From contig NZ_CP130427.1 of NCBI RefSeq assembly GCF_030518795.1, forward strand, positions 558,001-622,000: a DNA stretch of 64,000 nucleotides, in the 5' to 3' direction. How positions within the stretch are numbered: the first letter of the stretch is position 1; the number at the start of each line of letters is the position of its first letter. The notes beneath the pieces were generated by a model. That model did not search any database, had not been told where the DNA came from, and saw only the letters and a list, made by a program, of their open reading frames with translations. Shown piece by piece: positions 54,107-64,000 of this stretch. Position numbers and translations under genes: made by a program. The stretch comes from Micromonospora sp. NBRC 110009 (GTDB lineage Bacteria; Actinomycetota; Actinomycetes; Mycobacteriales; Micromonosporaceae).

Positions 54107-54858
54107 TCAGCCCCCCCGGTCCCGATCGTCCGAGCGTCCCGCAGTCGCGCCCGGGCGACGGTTCGGCGGGCATCGCGCCAGGCGATCAGCGCGGTGCGGA
54201 GCCGGGGCGAGGAGACGCGCTCCCCTCGGCGCCGGGCGGCGAGCTGGTCGACCAGCCAGGCCGGGGCGTCGGCCTGCCTGATGGCGTCGGTCTTGGTGAG
54301 CAGTTCGCCATTGCCGAGCGCGTGGCGTCCCCGGGCCATCGAGGTGAGCCCGAGATCGGCGAGGGTGGGGTCCAGCCACCGCCACGGCCGCCGGGCGGCC
54401 CAGGCCCAGTAGCCGGTGAGCTCGGCGCGGGCCGCCGCCCGTACGTCGTCGGCGCTCATCGGCGGGAGGACGTCGCGGGGCGGGCGGCCGAAGACGGCGT
54501 AGCCGTGCCGCACCAGCTCCGCGCGGGTGACCCCGGAGAGGATGCGCTGGACGAGCTGCCCGTGGGTCCAGGTCGGATGCCGCACCTGGACGCCGCACAC
54601 CGACGCGGTGTCGACGTAGACGCAGCCCAGGTGGAGGCCGGAGCCGGTTCCCGCATCGAGGCGACGGTGCAGCGCGGCGAGCGTGTCCTGCCGGGTCGGG
54701 TCGACCGGGCCGGCCACCAGTGCGACCAGGTCGAGGTCGCTGACGCCGGGACGGTAATCGCCGGTGGCCAGCGAGCCCGCGACCAGCAGGTCGGTGACCC
54801 AGCCGAGCGACGCGAGGTCGCCGGCGAACTCCTCGACGACCGCAGGCGAACTCACCAT
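54103..54858 (-). CDS. nucleotidyltransferase-domain protein (aminoglycoside adenylyltransferase-like)
   Basis: 251 residues, ATG 54858, leaderless with TAGACT 6 nt upstream. The N-terminal Pol-beta nucleotidyltransferase domain has LLVAGSLATGDYRPGVSDLD with the GS...GD...SDLD metal motif (residues 26-43). A helical C-terminal part (ELTGYWAWAARRPWRWLDPT, ARGRHALGNGELLTKTDAIR) resembles the DUF4111 domain of ANT(3'')/ANT(9) aminoglycoside enzymes. The substrate is unknown. It forms a two-gene unit with DUF2332. Confidence 0.75.
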   Translation of the reverse strand: MVSSPAVVEEFAGDLASLGWVTDLLVAGSLATGDYRPGVSDLDLVALVAGPVDPTRQDTLAALHRRLDAGTGSGLHLGCVYVDTASVCGVQVRHPTWTHGQLVQRILSGVTRAELVRHGYAVFGRPPRDVLPPMSADDVRAAARAELTGYWAWAARRPWRWLDPTLADLGLTSMARGRHALGNGELLTKTDAIRQADAPAWLVDQLAARRRGERVSSPRLRTALIAWRDARRTVARARLRDARTIGTGGAE

Positions 54859-54864
54859 GACGGC

Positions 54865-54870
54865 AGTCTA
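54865..54870 (-). promoter_or_regulatory. -10 hexamer TAGACT before the nucleotidyltransferase gene
   Basis: On the minus strand TAGACT ends 6 nt before ATG 54858, giving a leaderless message for the pair. Confidence 0.5.
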
Positions 54871-54971
54871 TGGACCCTAGGCGACGGCAGCTGTCCCGTG
54901 CCCCGGCACGTGGCGCAGCTACGCCGCGAGCGCGGCAGGAATCCCTGCCGCGCTCGCGAGACGGTGGACCG

Positions 54972-57824
<2,853 letters not shown>

Positions 57825-57891
57825 GCCCTCGCCCCCCTCGTCAGCGCGGTCACCCACCGCGCGTCGTCTGACTGTCAGAAATCCGTGAAAC

Positions 57892-58386
57892 TCAACTGGT
57901 CGCGCCGGCGGCCCCGACCGCCTCGGCGCCCTCCCGGGCACGCGCGTCGGCCCGCAGCGTCTCGATCTCGCGCTCGAAGTCGGCGAGCGAGTCGAAGGAC
58001 CGGTAGACGCTGGCGAACCGCAGGTAGGCCACCTCGTCGAGGTCGCGCAGCGGCCCGAGGATGGCCAGCCCGACCTCGTTGCTGGGGATCTCGGCGGCCC
58101 CCTTGGCCCGGACGGTCTCCTCGACCTTCTGCGCGAGCAGCGCGATGGAGTCGTCGTCGACCGGCCGGCCCTGGCACGCCTTGCGTACCCCGCCGATGAT
58201 CTTGGTGCGGCTGAACGGCTCGGTCACCCCGCTGCGCTTGACCACCGCGAGCACCGCCTCCTCGACGGTGGTGAACCGCTTGCCGCACTCCGGGCAGGAC
58301 CGCCGCCGCCGGATGAGCTGGCCGTCGTCGGCCTCCCGCGAGTCGACGACCCGGGAGTCGGCGTGCCGGCAGTACGGACAGCGCAT
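57892..58386 (-). CDS. nrdR: transcriptional repressor NrdR
   Basis: 164 residues from ATG 58386 with GGAGG 7 nt upstream. It represses ribonucleotide reductase genes according to the ATP/dATP ratio. Zinc ribbon [20 protein letters not shown] with [20 protein letters not shown] (Cys 3, 6, 31, 34), then the ATP-cone domain (about 49-135; [40 protein letters not shown]). The C-terminal tail is Ala/Gly-rich. The gene is upstream of nrdJ in the same direction and is likely co-transcribed. A candidate NrdR box lies about 160 bp upstream. Confidence 0.96.
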   Translation of the reverse strand: MRCPYCRHADSRVVDSREADDGQLIRRRRSCPECGKRFTTVEEAVLAVVKRSGVTEPFSRTKIIGGVRKACQGRPVDDDSIALLAQKVEETVRAKGAAEIPSNEVGLAILGPLRDLDEVAYLRFASVYRSFDSLADFEREIETLRADARAREGAEAVGAAGATS

Positions 58387-58542
58387 CGCCTGACCTCCTT
58401 CATCGACCGCGGGCACACCGGCCGGCTCCCGGGCACGCGTCACCGCGACGACGGCACCGTCCGGTGGCCGCCGCCGGGTCGGCGGTACGGGAGTGCGGTC
58501 GGTAACCGAACCCAACCTGTAGGCGACTTACGCCCGTGTAAC

Positions 58543-58556
58543 CACTACATCTAGGG
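58543..58556. promoter_or_regulatory. candidate NrdR box
   Basis: CACTACATCTAGGG (minus strand CCCTAGATGTAGTG) resembles the NrdR palindrome pattern (ACACTATATCTTGTGT type). A weaker second half, GCACTAGCG, lies at 58574-58582; two boxes about three helical turns apart are typical for NrdR. Confidence 0.45.
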
Positions 58557-58701
58557 GTCGACCGTATGCCGTCGCACTAGCGAGGTCAAGTTGGCCGGCG
58601 TGTCCGGCGCGTCACCAGGATCACTCACCCGTCCCACCTCTTCCCGCCCGTCACCGAGGAGCCCAACGGCCCGCCGCCCCGGGGGTCACGGGGCACGACG
58701 A

Positions 58702-58717
58702 TAGAACATTCGTTCGA
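58702..58717. promoter_or_regulatory. lexA: LexA (SOS) box 1
   Basis: TAGAACATTCGTTCGA matches the actinobacterial SOS box TCGAACNNNNGTTCGA at 11 of 12 defined positions, missing only the second base. It overlaps the -35 region of the candidate lexA promoter (-10 TACCAT, 58726-58731). Confidence 0.85.
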
Positions 58718-58725
58718 GAGCGACG

Positions 58726-58731
58726 TACCAT
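58726..58731 (+). promoter_or_regulatory. -10 hexamer TACCAT for lexA
   Basis: TACCAT lies between the two SOS boxes. The predicted start near 58738 gives a leader of about 194 nt. Confidence 0.45.
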
Positions 58732-58735
58732 TTAT

Positions 58736-58751
58736 CAGAACAGCCGTTCGG
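58736..58751. promoter_or_regulatory. lexA: LexA (SOS) box 2
   Basis: CAGAACAGCCGTTCGG keeps the GAAC-N4-GTTC core, 34 bp after box 1 (start to start), about three helical turns. Two boxes suggest cooperative autorepression. Confidence 0.7.
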
Positions 58752-58931
58752 AAATCCAGGATTTCTGCGCGACACGCCGACAACAGGTCGTACAGATGTT
58801 TGAAAATGGCTGATCTCACCTATACGGTCAACAACGACCGGATGCGGCGTGTCGCGTCGGACCGGTCGGCAGCACCACCCGTACGCACCACGAGCCGCCA
58901 AGGCACCCAGCGCCGACCAGGGAGGACGGAC

Positions 58932-59717
58932 GTGACCGAGGACCGGGCCAGCCGGCAGAAGAACCCGCAGCCGATCGACGGGGCGGGTCCGCCGGCGACC
59001 CGTCGGCCCCGCACCGCGCGCACCCGGGCGGCCCAGCCGGCCGTGCGCCCGGTCACACCGGTGGTCAGCAGCTTCCCCGACCCGACCACGGTCGACCTGA
59101 CCGCCCGGCAGCGCCGGATCCTGGAGTTCATCCGGACCTGGGTGGAGCGGCACGGCTACCCGCCGAGCGTGCGCGAGATCGGCGAGGCGGTCGGCCTGGT
59201 CTCCCCGTCCAGCGTCGCCTACCAGCTCAAGGAGTTGGAGAAGAAGGGCTTCCTGCGCCGCGACCCGAACCGGCCGCGCGCGGTGGACGTCCGCGCCCCC
59301 AGCGACGTGCTCGACGACGAGGCGGCCCGGGCCCAGCGCCCCGCCCCGGCCTACGTGCCGATGCTCGGCCGGATCGCCGCCGGTGGCCCGATCCTCGCCG
59401 AACAGGCGGTGGAGGACATCTTCCCCCTGCCCCGCGAGCTGGTGGGTGAGGGCGAGGTCTTCATGCTCCAGGTCAAGGGCGACTCGATGCTCGACGCGGC
59501 GATCTGCGACGGCGACTGGGTGGTGGTCCGGCAGCAGCCGACCGCCGAGGCCGGCGACATCGTGGCCGCCATGCTCGACGGCGAGGCGACGGTGAAGACC
59601 TACCGCCGCCGCGACGGGCACGTCTGGCTGATGCCGCAGAACCCGGCCTTCGACCCGATCCCCGGCGACGACGCCACCATCATGGGTCGCGTGGTCGCCG
59701 TGCTGCGCCGGATCTGA
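58932..59717 (+). CDS. lexA: SOS repressor LexA
   Basis: 261 residues from GTG 58932 with GGGAGGACGG 3 nt upstream; upstream in-frame codons have no ribosome site. It represses DNA-repair genes and self-cleaves when RecA is activated. An extended basic N-terminal tail (about 70 residues, Pro/Arg-rich) precedes the winged helix [20 protein letters not shown] with [20 protein letters not shown]. The cleavage site lies in GRIAAGGP (Ala-Gly), and the Ser/Lys pair in [16 protein letters not shown] and [12 protein letters not shown]. The long tail is unusual against the ~200-residue E. coli protein, but typical of some actinomycetes. Confidence 0.95.
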   Translation: MTEDRASRQKNPQPIDGAGPPATRRPRTARTRAAQPAVRPVTPVVSSFPDPTTVDLTARQRRILEFIRTWVERHGYPPSVREIGEAVGLVSPSSVAYQLKELEKKGFLRRDPNRPRAVDVRAPSDVLDDEAARAQRPAPAYVPMLGRIAAGGPILAEQAVEDIFPLPRELVGEGEVFMLQVKGDSMLDAAICDGDWVVVRQQPTAEAGDIVAAMLDGEATVKTYRRRDGHVWLMPQNPAFDPIPGDDATIMGRVVAVLRRI

Positions 59718-59727
59718 CCACGCTCGT

Positions 59728-59759
59728 CCGGGTGACCGCCCTGGTGGGCGGCCACCCGG
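59728..59759. terminator. hairpin between lexA and the propeller gene
   Basis: CCGGGTG-CCGCCC and GGGCGG-CACCCGG arms (59728-59759) with a 4-nt loop and one A/C mismatch at 59735/59752. Convergent genes end on both sides. Confidence 0.75.
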
Positions 59760-59767
59760 CAGCTCGG

Positions 59768-61339
59768 TCAGTAGCGGTCGCCCCGGTACTCCCGGCCGCC
59801 CGACACCGGCCCGTACCGGCCCCGCTCGTCGTAGCCGCCGTCACCGCGGCGACCACCGCGCGGGTCCCGGGAGTCGGGCTCACGGCGCGGCGGTTCGCCC
59901 CGCCCGCCGCCGTAGGATCCGCCACCCTGCGGGCCACCGCCGTAGCCGCCACCGCCCTGCGGAGCGCCACCGCCGCCGTAGACGCCGCCCTGCGGACGCC
60001 CACCGCCCTGCGGGCCCCCACCGTAGACGCCGCCGCCCTGGGGGCGGCCGCCCCCGTACACGCCGCCGGCCGACGGCCGGCCCGGGGCGCCGTTCGGGGC
60101 GCTGCCGCCGTACATCCCGCCGTTGGGGGCCGCGCCGTAGACCCCGCCGGGCGGCGGGGCGAAGCCCCCGTCTGCGGGGAACTCGTCGCGAGACCCCGGC
60201 CGGCCGGCCGGCTCCGCGGGCGGTGCCGGCTTGCGGCGGGCCCGCAGGATGCCGAAGACGCCGGCGGCCACCATCAGCACGCCGATCACGCCCACCGCCG
60301 CGATCAGGTACGTGATCTCGTCGAGGCTCAGCCCCTCGATCCAGGACTTCTCCGCCGCCGGCTTCGTCAGGTCCTTGCCGGCGTTGGGCAGCGCCTCGAC
60401 GCCGGCCGCGGACGGCGTGTAGCTGAGGATGTCGATCGGGTCGGCGGCGTCGAGCGAGCCACCGTCGGAGACGGTGACGAAGGACCTGCCGTCCGGCGTG
60501 TAGGAGATGGCCTCGCCGAACGGGTCGGCCAGCGGCGTGACCCGGGGCTTGCCGGCGAGCGCGGCGACGATGTTGCCGCCGGTCACGTCGAACTCGAAGG
60601 CGTCCGCGTAGGTGCGCAGGACCACCTTGCTGCCGTCCGGCGAGCGGGCCGCGCCGGTCACCAGCGCCCGGCCGGGCGAGCCCAACTTGTTCTCGGTGTT
60701 GGTCTTGGGGAGCGTGACCTCGCCGACCTTCTTCATCGGCACCGCTTCGAGATCGCCGCCGCTCTTCAGCTTCGCCGTGGGCGTGAAGATCTCCGACTTG
60801 CCGGACAGGTCCTTGGTGATGACCAGCGGCAGGTTGTCGTTGCCGATGAGCAGCGCCTCGGCGTCGTGCGGCTCCTGGCCGGGGTAGGTCAGCCGGTGCA
60901 GCACCGGCTGCTTCGACCCGCTCAGCGGCATGGTCCAGACCGCGACCCGCGGGCGCCGGGTCTTGCTCTCGACGTTGTCGCCGGTGTCAGCGATCCAGAG
61001 GGTCTTCTTGTCCGGCCCGACGGCCAGGTCCTCGGTGTCGAGGGGTCCGTCACCCGAGTAGCGGACCGGGTCCTTCGAGATCCCGCACTTGGTGTCGAGG
61101 AAGAAGACCTTCTTCCGGCTCTCGTCGGTGGAGCTGTCGTTGATCACGACGTAGCCGGTGCTCGTGGCGACGAGGCCGGACAGCTCCCGGAGCCGCTTGT
61201 CCTCGACGGTGCACTTCTTCTTGGGAGCCGCGGCCAGCACGGGGGCCGCGGCGGGTGCCGCCAGGGCGATCCCGGCCGGCGCCACGACCGCGCCGATCAG
61301 GCTGAGCGCGATCGTGACCGAGGAAACAGCGTGCCGCAT
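59768..61339 (-). CDS. secreted beta-propeller membrane protein with Gly-Tyr-rich cytoplasmic tail
   Basis: 523 residues. A signal peptide (SVTIALSLIGAVVAPAGIAL, about residues 7-26) is followed by a six- to seven-bladed propeller (KRLRELSGLVATSTGYVVIN, DTEDLAVGPDKKTLWIADTG, EAISYTPDGRSFVTVSDGG), one TM helix (EITYLIAAVGVIGVLMVAAG) and a cytoplasmic tail of more than 120 residues rich in Gly, Tyr, Pro and Arg with repeats GGVYGGG, GGGVYGGGPQ and GGGYGGGPQ. This tail is low-complexity and could phase-separate or bind partners; that is inference. The family is unknown. Confidence 0.75.
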   Translation of the reverse strand: MRHAVSSVTIALSLIGAVVAPAGIALAAPAAAPVLAAAPKKKCTVEDKRLRELSGLVATSTGYVVINDSSTDESRKKVFFLDTKCGISKDPVRYSGDGPLDTEDLAVGPDKKTLWIADTGDNVESKTRRPRVAVWTMPLSGSKQPVLHRLTYPGQEPHDAEALLIGNDNLPLVITKDLSGKSEIFTPTAKLKSGGDLEAVPMKKVGEVTLPKTNTENKLGSPGRALVTGAARSPDGSKVVLRTYADAFEFDVTGGNIVAALAGKPRVTPLADPFGEAISYTPDGRSFVTVSDGGSLDAADPIDILSYTPSAAGVEALPNAGKDLTKPAAEKSWIEGLSLDEITYLIAAVGVIGVLMVAAGVFGILRARRKPAPPAEPAGRPGSRDEFPADGGFAPPPGGVYGAAPNGGMYGGSAPNGAPGRPSAGGVYGGGRPQGGGVYGGGPQGGGRPQGGVYGGGGAPQGGGGYGGGPQGGGSYGGGRGEPPRREPDSRDPRGGRRGDGGYDERGRYGPVSGGREYRGDRY

Positions 61340-61390
61340 GGCGCCAAGTGTCGCACGGCCCGCGTTTCGGGCGGGTGACGCCGGGAGCTC

Positions 61391-62854
61391 TCAGCCCCCG
61401 ACGCCGACCCGCTCGTCCACGGTGAGCCGGTCCCCCGCCCGGTACGGCACCAGCTCGGCGGCGAGCGCCTCACCGACCCGCACGTGCAGCAGCGTGCCCT
61501 CCGGCAGGTGGGCGGTGCTCAGCACCTCGCCCTGCCGGTGCACCCGCGCCACCAGGTCGCCCCGGTCGTACGGGAGCACGGCCCGGACCTCGACGGCCGG
61601 GCGCGGCAGGCGCTGCTCGATCGCCTCGCGCAGCCCGTCGATCCCGCGCCCGGCGTGGGCGGAGACGAAGATCGCCTCGGGCCAGAGCCGCTTCAACCGC
61701 AGCAGCGTCTCCTCGTCGGCCGCGTCGATCTTGTTCACCACCAGCAGCTCCGGCAGCCGGTCGGCGCCCACCTCGGCGAGCACCTCGCGGACCGCCCGGA
61801 CCTGCTCCTCCGGGTCCGGGTGGGTGCCGTCAACCACATGCACCACCAGGTCGGCGTCGGCGACCTCCTCCAGCGTCGAGCGGAACGCCTCGACGATCTG
61901 GTGCGGCAGGTGCCGGACGAACCCGACCGTGTCGGAGAGGGTGTAGAGCCGCCCGTCGGAGGTGGTGGCCTTGCGGGTGGTCGGGTCCAGGGTGGCGAAC
62001 AGCGCGTTCTCCACCAGCACGCCCGCCCCGGTCAGCCGGTTGAGCAGGCTGGACTTGCCGGCGTTGGTGTAGCCGGCGATGGCCACCGCGGGCACCGCGT
62101 TGCGGGTCCGGCGGGCGCGCTTGGTCTGGCGTACCGTCGTCATGCTCTTGATCTCGCGGCGCAGCCGCGCGATCCGGTGCCGGATCCGGCGCCGGTCGGT
62201 CTCGAGCTTGGTCTCACCGGGACCACGCAGACCCACGCCGCCGCCGGCGCCACCGCCGCGACCGCTACCACCGGTCTGCCGGGAGAGGGTCTCACCCCAA
62301 CCGCGCAGCCGCGGCAGCAGGTATTCGAGCTGGGCCAGCTCGACCTGTGCCTTACCTTCGCGGCTCTTGGCGTGCTGGGCGAAGATATCGAGGATCAGCG
62401 CGGTCCGGTCGACCACCTTCACCTTGGTGCGCTGCTCCAGGTTGCGCAGCTGGGACGGGGAGAGTTCACCGTCGCAGATCACCGTGTCGGCCCCGGTGGA
62501 GAGCACCACCGCGCCGAGGTCGTCGACCTTGCCCCGACCGACGTAGGTGGCCGGGTCGGGCCGGTTGCGCCGCTGGATCAGCCCCTCCAGCACCTGCGAG
62601 CCGGCCGTCTCGGCCAGCGCCGCCAGCTCGGTGAGGCTGTTCTCCGCGTCCTCCTGGGTCCCCTCGGTCCAGACGCCCACCAGGACGACCCGCTCCAGCC
62701 GGAGCTGGCGGTACTCGACCTCGGTGATGTCGGTGAGCTCGGTCGAGAGGCCGGGGACCCGCCGCAACGCCTGCCGCTCCGACAGCTCGAACTCGCCGGT
62801 GGTGGCCTCGAGCTCGTCGTCCTCGTAGGGAAGGAAGGTCTCCTGCTCTCGCAA
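61391..62854 (-). CDS. hflX: ribosome-associated GTPase HflX
   Basis: 487 residues from TTG 62854 with AGGAG 7 nt upstream; ATG 62881 is an in-frame alternative nine codons earlier. It binds the 50S subunit and splits stalled ribosomes. The N-terminal HflX domain (about residues 40-200; LIQRRNRPDPATYVGRGKVD, ADTVICDGELSPSQLRNLEQ) precedes a Gly-rich linker (TGGSGRGGGAGGGVGLRGPG) and the G domain: G1 VAIAGYTNAGKSSLLNRLTG, G3 SDTVGFVRHLPHQIVEAFRS and G4 LLVVNKIDAADEETLL. Divergent from the malic enzyme gene. Confidence 0.95.
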   Translation of the reverse strand: MREQETFLPYEDDELEATTGEFELSERQALRRVPGLSTELTDITEVEYRQLRLERVVLVGVWTEGTQEDAENSLTELAALAETAGSQVLEGLIQRRNRPDPATYVGRGKVDDLGAVVLSTGADTVICDGELSPSQLRNLEQRTKVKVVDRTALILDIFAQHAKSREGKAQVELAQLEYLLPRLRGWGETLSRQTGGSGRGGGAGGGVGLRGPGETKLETDRRRIRHRIARLRREIKSMTTVRQTKRARRTRNAVPAVAIAGYTNAGKSSLLNRLTGAGVLVENALFATLDPTTRKATTSDGRLYTLSDTVGFVRHLPHQIVEAFRSTLEEVADADLVVHVVDGTHPDPEEQVRAVREVLAEVGADRLPELLVVNKIDAADEETLLRLKRLWPEAIFVSAHAGRGIDGLREAIEQRLPRPAVEVRAVLPYDRGDLVARVHRQGEVLSTAHLPEGTLLHVRVGEALAAELVPYRAGDRLTVDERVGVGG

Positions 62855-62920
62855 ACCGCGTCTCCTGTCCGTTATGTGCATTGCCGGGGGATTTCCCGCG
62901 CGTACGAGCAATCCTGACAT

Positions 62921-62949
62921 GTGACAACGCCCGACGCACCTGCTATATG
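62921..62949 (+). promoter_or_regulatory. candidate promoter of the malic enzyme gene
   Basis: GTGACA (62921-62926), 17 nt, TATATG (62944-62949), 102 nt before the GTG start. The spacing is ideal, but each hexamer has deviations. Confidence 0.45.
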
Positions 62950-63051
62950 CCCGTGGCGCTACCCACCGGTAGCGGGGTCGGATGCCGACCGAGCTGGGCG
63001 GGCGAGTAGAAATGCCAGGCGAGCCGATCAGCAATGACGGAGGAGTTCTTC

Positions 63052-64000
63052 GTGGCCATCACCCGACTGCCGAGCGCCGGATTCTCGATCACGATCCGGA
63101 TCGCGGTACCCGCGGACGCCTCGTCCATCGGGCGGCTGACCACCGCGGCGGGCGAGGCCGGCGCCATCGTCACCGCCCTCGACGTGGTCGACTCCGACCC
63201 GGCCCACGTCGTCGTCGACCTCACCTGCGACACCGCCGACGCCGCCCACGCCGACCAGGTGGTGAAGACGCTGACCGCGCTCGAGGGCGTGGACGTCCGC
63301 AAGGTCTCCGACCGGACGTTCCTGCTGCACCTCGGCGGCAAGATCGAGGTCAGCTCGAAGGTCGCGCTGCGCACCCGCGACGAGCTGTCCCGCGCGTACA
63401 CGCCGGGCGTGGCCCGGGTCTGCCAGGCGATCGCCGAGAACCCGGCCGACGCCCGCCGGCTCACCATCAAGCGCAACACCGTGGCCGTGGTCAGCGACGG
63501 CTCCGCCGTGCTCGGCCTGGGCAACCTCGGCCCGGCCGCCTCGCTGCCGGTGATGGAGGGCAAGGCGGCGCTCTTCAAGCGCTTCGGCGGGGTGGACGCC
63601 TGGCCGGTCGTGCTCGACACCCAGGACACCGACGAGATCGTGTCGATCGTGAAGGCGATCGCGCCCGCGTACGGCGGGATCAACCTGGAGGACATCGCCG
63701 CGCCGCGCTGCTTCGAGATCGAGGCCCGGCTGCGCGAGGCGCTGGACATCCCGGTCTTCCACGACGACCAGCACGGCACCGCGATCTGCGTGCTGGCCGC
63801 GCTGACCAACGCGCTGCGCGTCGTCGGCAAGCAGCTCCAGGACGTCCGGGTGGTGGTCTCCGGCGCCGGCGCCGCCGGCACCGCGATCATGAAGCTGCTG
63901 CTCCGTCAGGGCGTGGGCGACATCATCGCGTACGACCGGCAGGGCGCCCTGCACCGCGGGCTGCCCGACCTCAACCCGGCCTGGCAGTGGCTGGCCGAGC
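63052..64000 (+). CDS. NAD(P)-dependent malic enzyme (partial, runs off the window)
   Basis: 316 codons visible from GTG 63052, with GGAGGAG 6 nt upstream. An ACT regulatory domain (about residues 10-85; FSITIRIAVPADASSIGRLT) precedes the catalytic part. Malic enzyme motifs are SRAYTPGVARVCQAIAENPA (catalytic Tyr), LTIKRNTVAVVSDGSAVLGL, PVMEGKAALFKRFGGVDAWP (catalytic Lys), GINLEDIAAPRCFEIEARLR and PVFHDDQHGTAICVLAALTN (metal-binding Asp), then the Rossmann loop VVVSGAGAAGTAIMKLLLRQ. It decarboxylates malate to pyruvate. The ACT domain suggests allosteric control by a small metabolite. Confidence 0.93.
   Translation, partial: MAITRLPSAGFSITIRIAVPADASSIGRLTTAAGEAGAIVTALDVVDSDPAHVVVDLTCDTADAAHADQVVKTLTALEGVDVRKVSDRTFLLHLGGKIEVSSKVALRTRDELSRAYTPGVARVCQAIAENPADARRLTIKRNTVAVVSDGSAVLGLGNLGPAASLPVMEGKAALFKRFGGVDAWPVVLDTQDTDEIVSIVKAIAPAYGGINLEDIAAPRCFEIEARLREALDIPVFHDDQHGTAICVLAALTNALRVVGKQLQDVRVVVSGAGAAGTAIMKLLLRQGVGDIIAYDRQGALHRGLPDLNPAWQWLAE

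Larger units (their letters stand above)
58387..58931. other. 545-bp divergent nrdR/lexA regulatory region
   Basis: No gene is supported here. The first part holds the nrdR ribosome site and a partial NrdR palindrome. The middle (58560-58690) shows nothing recognisable. The right part carries two LexA boxes and a -10 for lexA, followed by about 190 nt of transcribed leader without a clear ORF. A divergent LysM-type cell-division suppressor gene, common beside lexA, is absent. Confidence 0.6.

Noticed and set aside
58387..58700. Cobalamin riboswitch upstream of nrdR-nrdJ
   Set aside because: No B12 box (GCCACTG) or matching helices were seen on the minus strand. The nrdR-nrdJ gap of 67 nt is too small for one.

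Overview
The window is a piece of a very GC-rich actinobacterial chromosome, most probably Micromonospora or a close relative in the Micromonosporaceae. Many starts are GTG, several genes carry a TANNNT -10 hexamer only 6-9 nt before the start codon (leaderless transcripts), and there are many actinobacteria-only families (DUF3039, DUF3093, DUF3099, DUF3159, DUF3710, DUF4193, DUF7455). The gene order follows the Mycobacterium tuberculosis Rv2682c-Rv2725c block: dxs, a TrmA-like methyltransferase, an APC-type potassium transporter, two TrkA proteins, DUF3159, an OB-fold protein, DUF3710, dut, DUF3093, DUF4193, Cei, suhB, sigA, DUF3039, DUF3099, sigB, ideR, nrdR, lexA, hflX. No rRNA, tRNA or CRISPR was seen.

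Layout. 1-7.5 kb: two tandem membrane-anchored beta-propeller proteins, then three paralogous polytopic membrane proteins that look like GT-C glycosyltransferases. 7.6-14.3 kb: a lipoprotein, then a minus-strand group with a cis-prenyltransferase, dxs, anmK and a tRNA/rRNA uracil methyltransferase. 14.3-17.8 kb: a KimA-like potassium transporter divergent from two TrkA regulators. 17.9-26.5 kb: conserved housekeeping genes ending in the principal sigma factor sigA. 26.6-35.4 kb: a helicase, a TRIC channel, pseudouridine catabolism (psuG and a kinase), a BrnT/BrnA-like toxin-antitoxin pair, an LtrA remnant, a HhH-GPD repair protein, a methyltransferase and dtd. 35.4-37.4 kb: two different IS5-family insertion sequences. 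37.5-46.3 kb: spo0M, sigB, a frameshifted VOC gene, a PatA-type acetyltransferase with the deacetylase acuC, a sulfurtransferase and ideR. 46.4-51.2 kb: asparaginase, a methyltransferase, an MFS exporter and an ECF42 sigma factor with its DGPF partner. 52.2-53.2 kb: a third IS5-type element with a -1 frameshift. 53.2-64 kb: a DUF2332 and nucleotidyltransferase pair, nrdJ-nrdR, lexA, a secreted propeller protein with a Gly-Tyr tail, hflX and the start of a malic enzyme gene.

How the parts work together: several small regulatory circuits can be read from the DNA. lexA has two SOS boxes. nrdR has a candidate NrdR box and lies upstream of the B12-dependent ribonucleotide reductase. The ECF42 operon has a TGTCGA-N17-CGTC promoter. 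PatA and AcuC lie together as a likely reversible lysine acylation pair. Mobile DNA has hit two places, the dtd/spo0M junction and the stop codon of the DUF2332 gene. Two kinds of intergenic palindromic repeat are present: a 53-bp element in two copies and one 71-bp inverted repeat.
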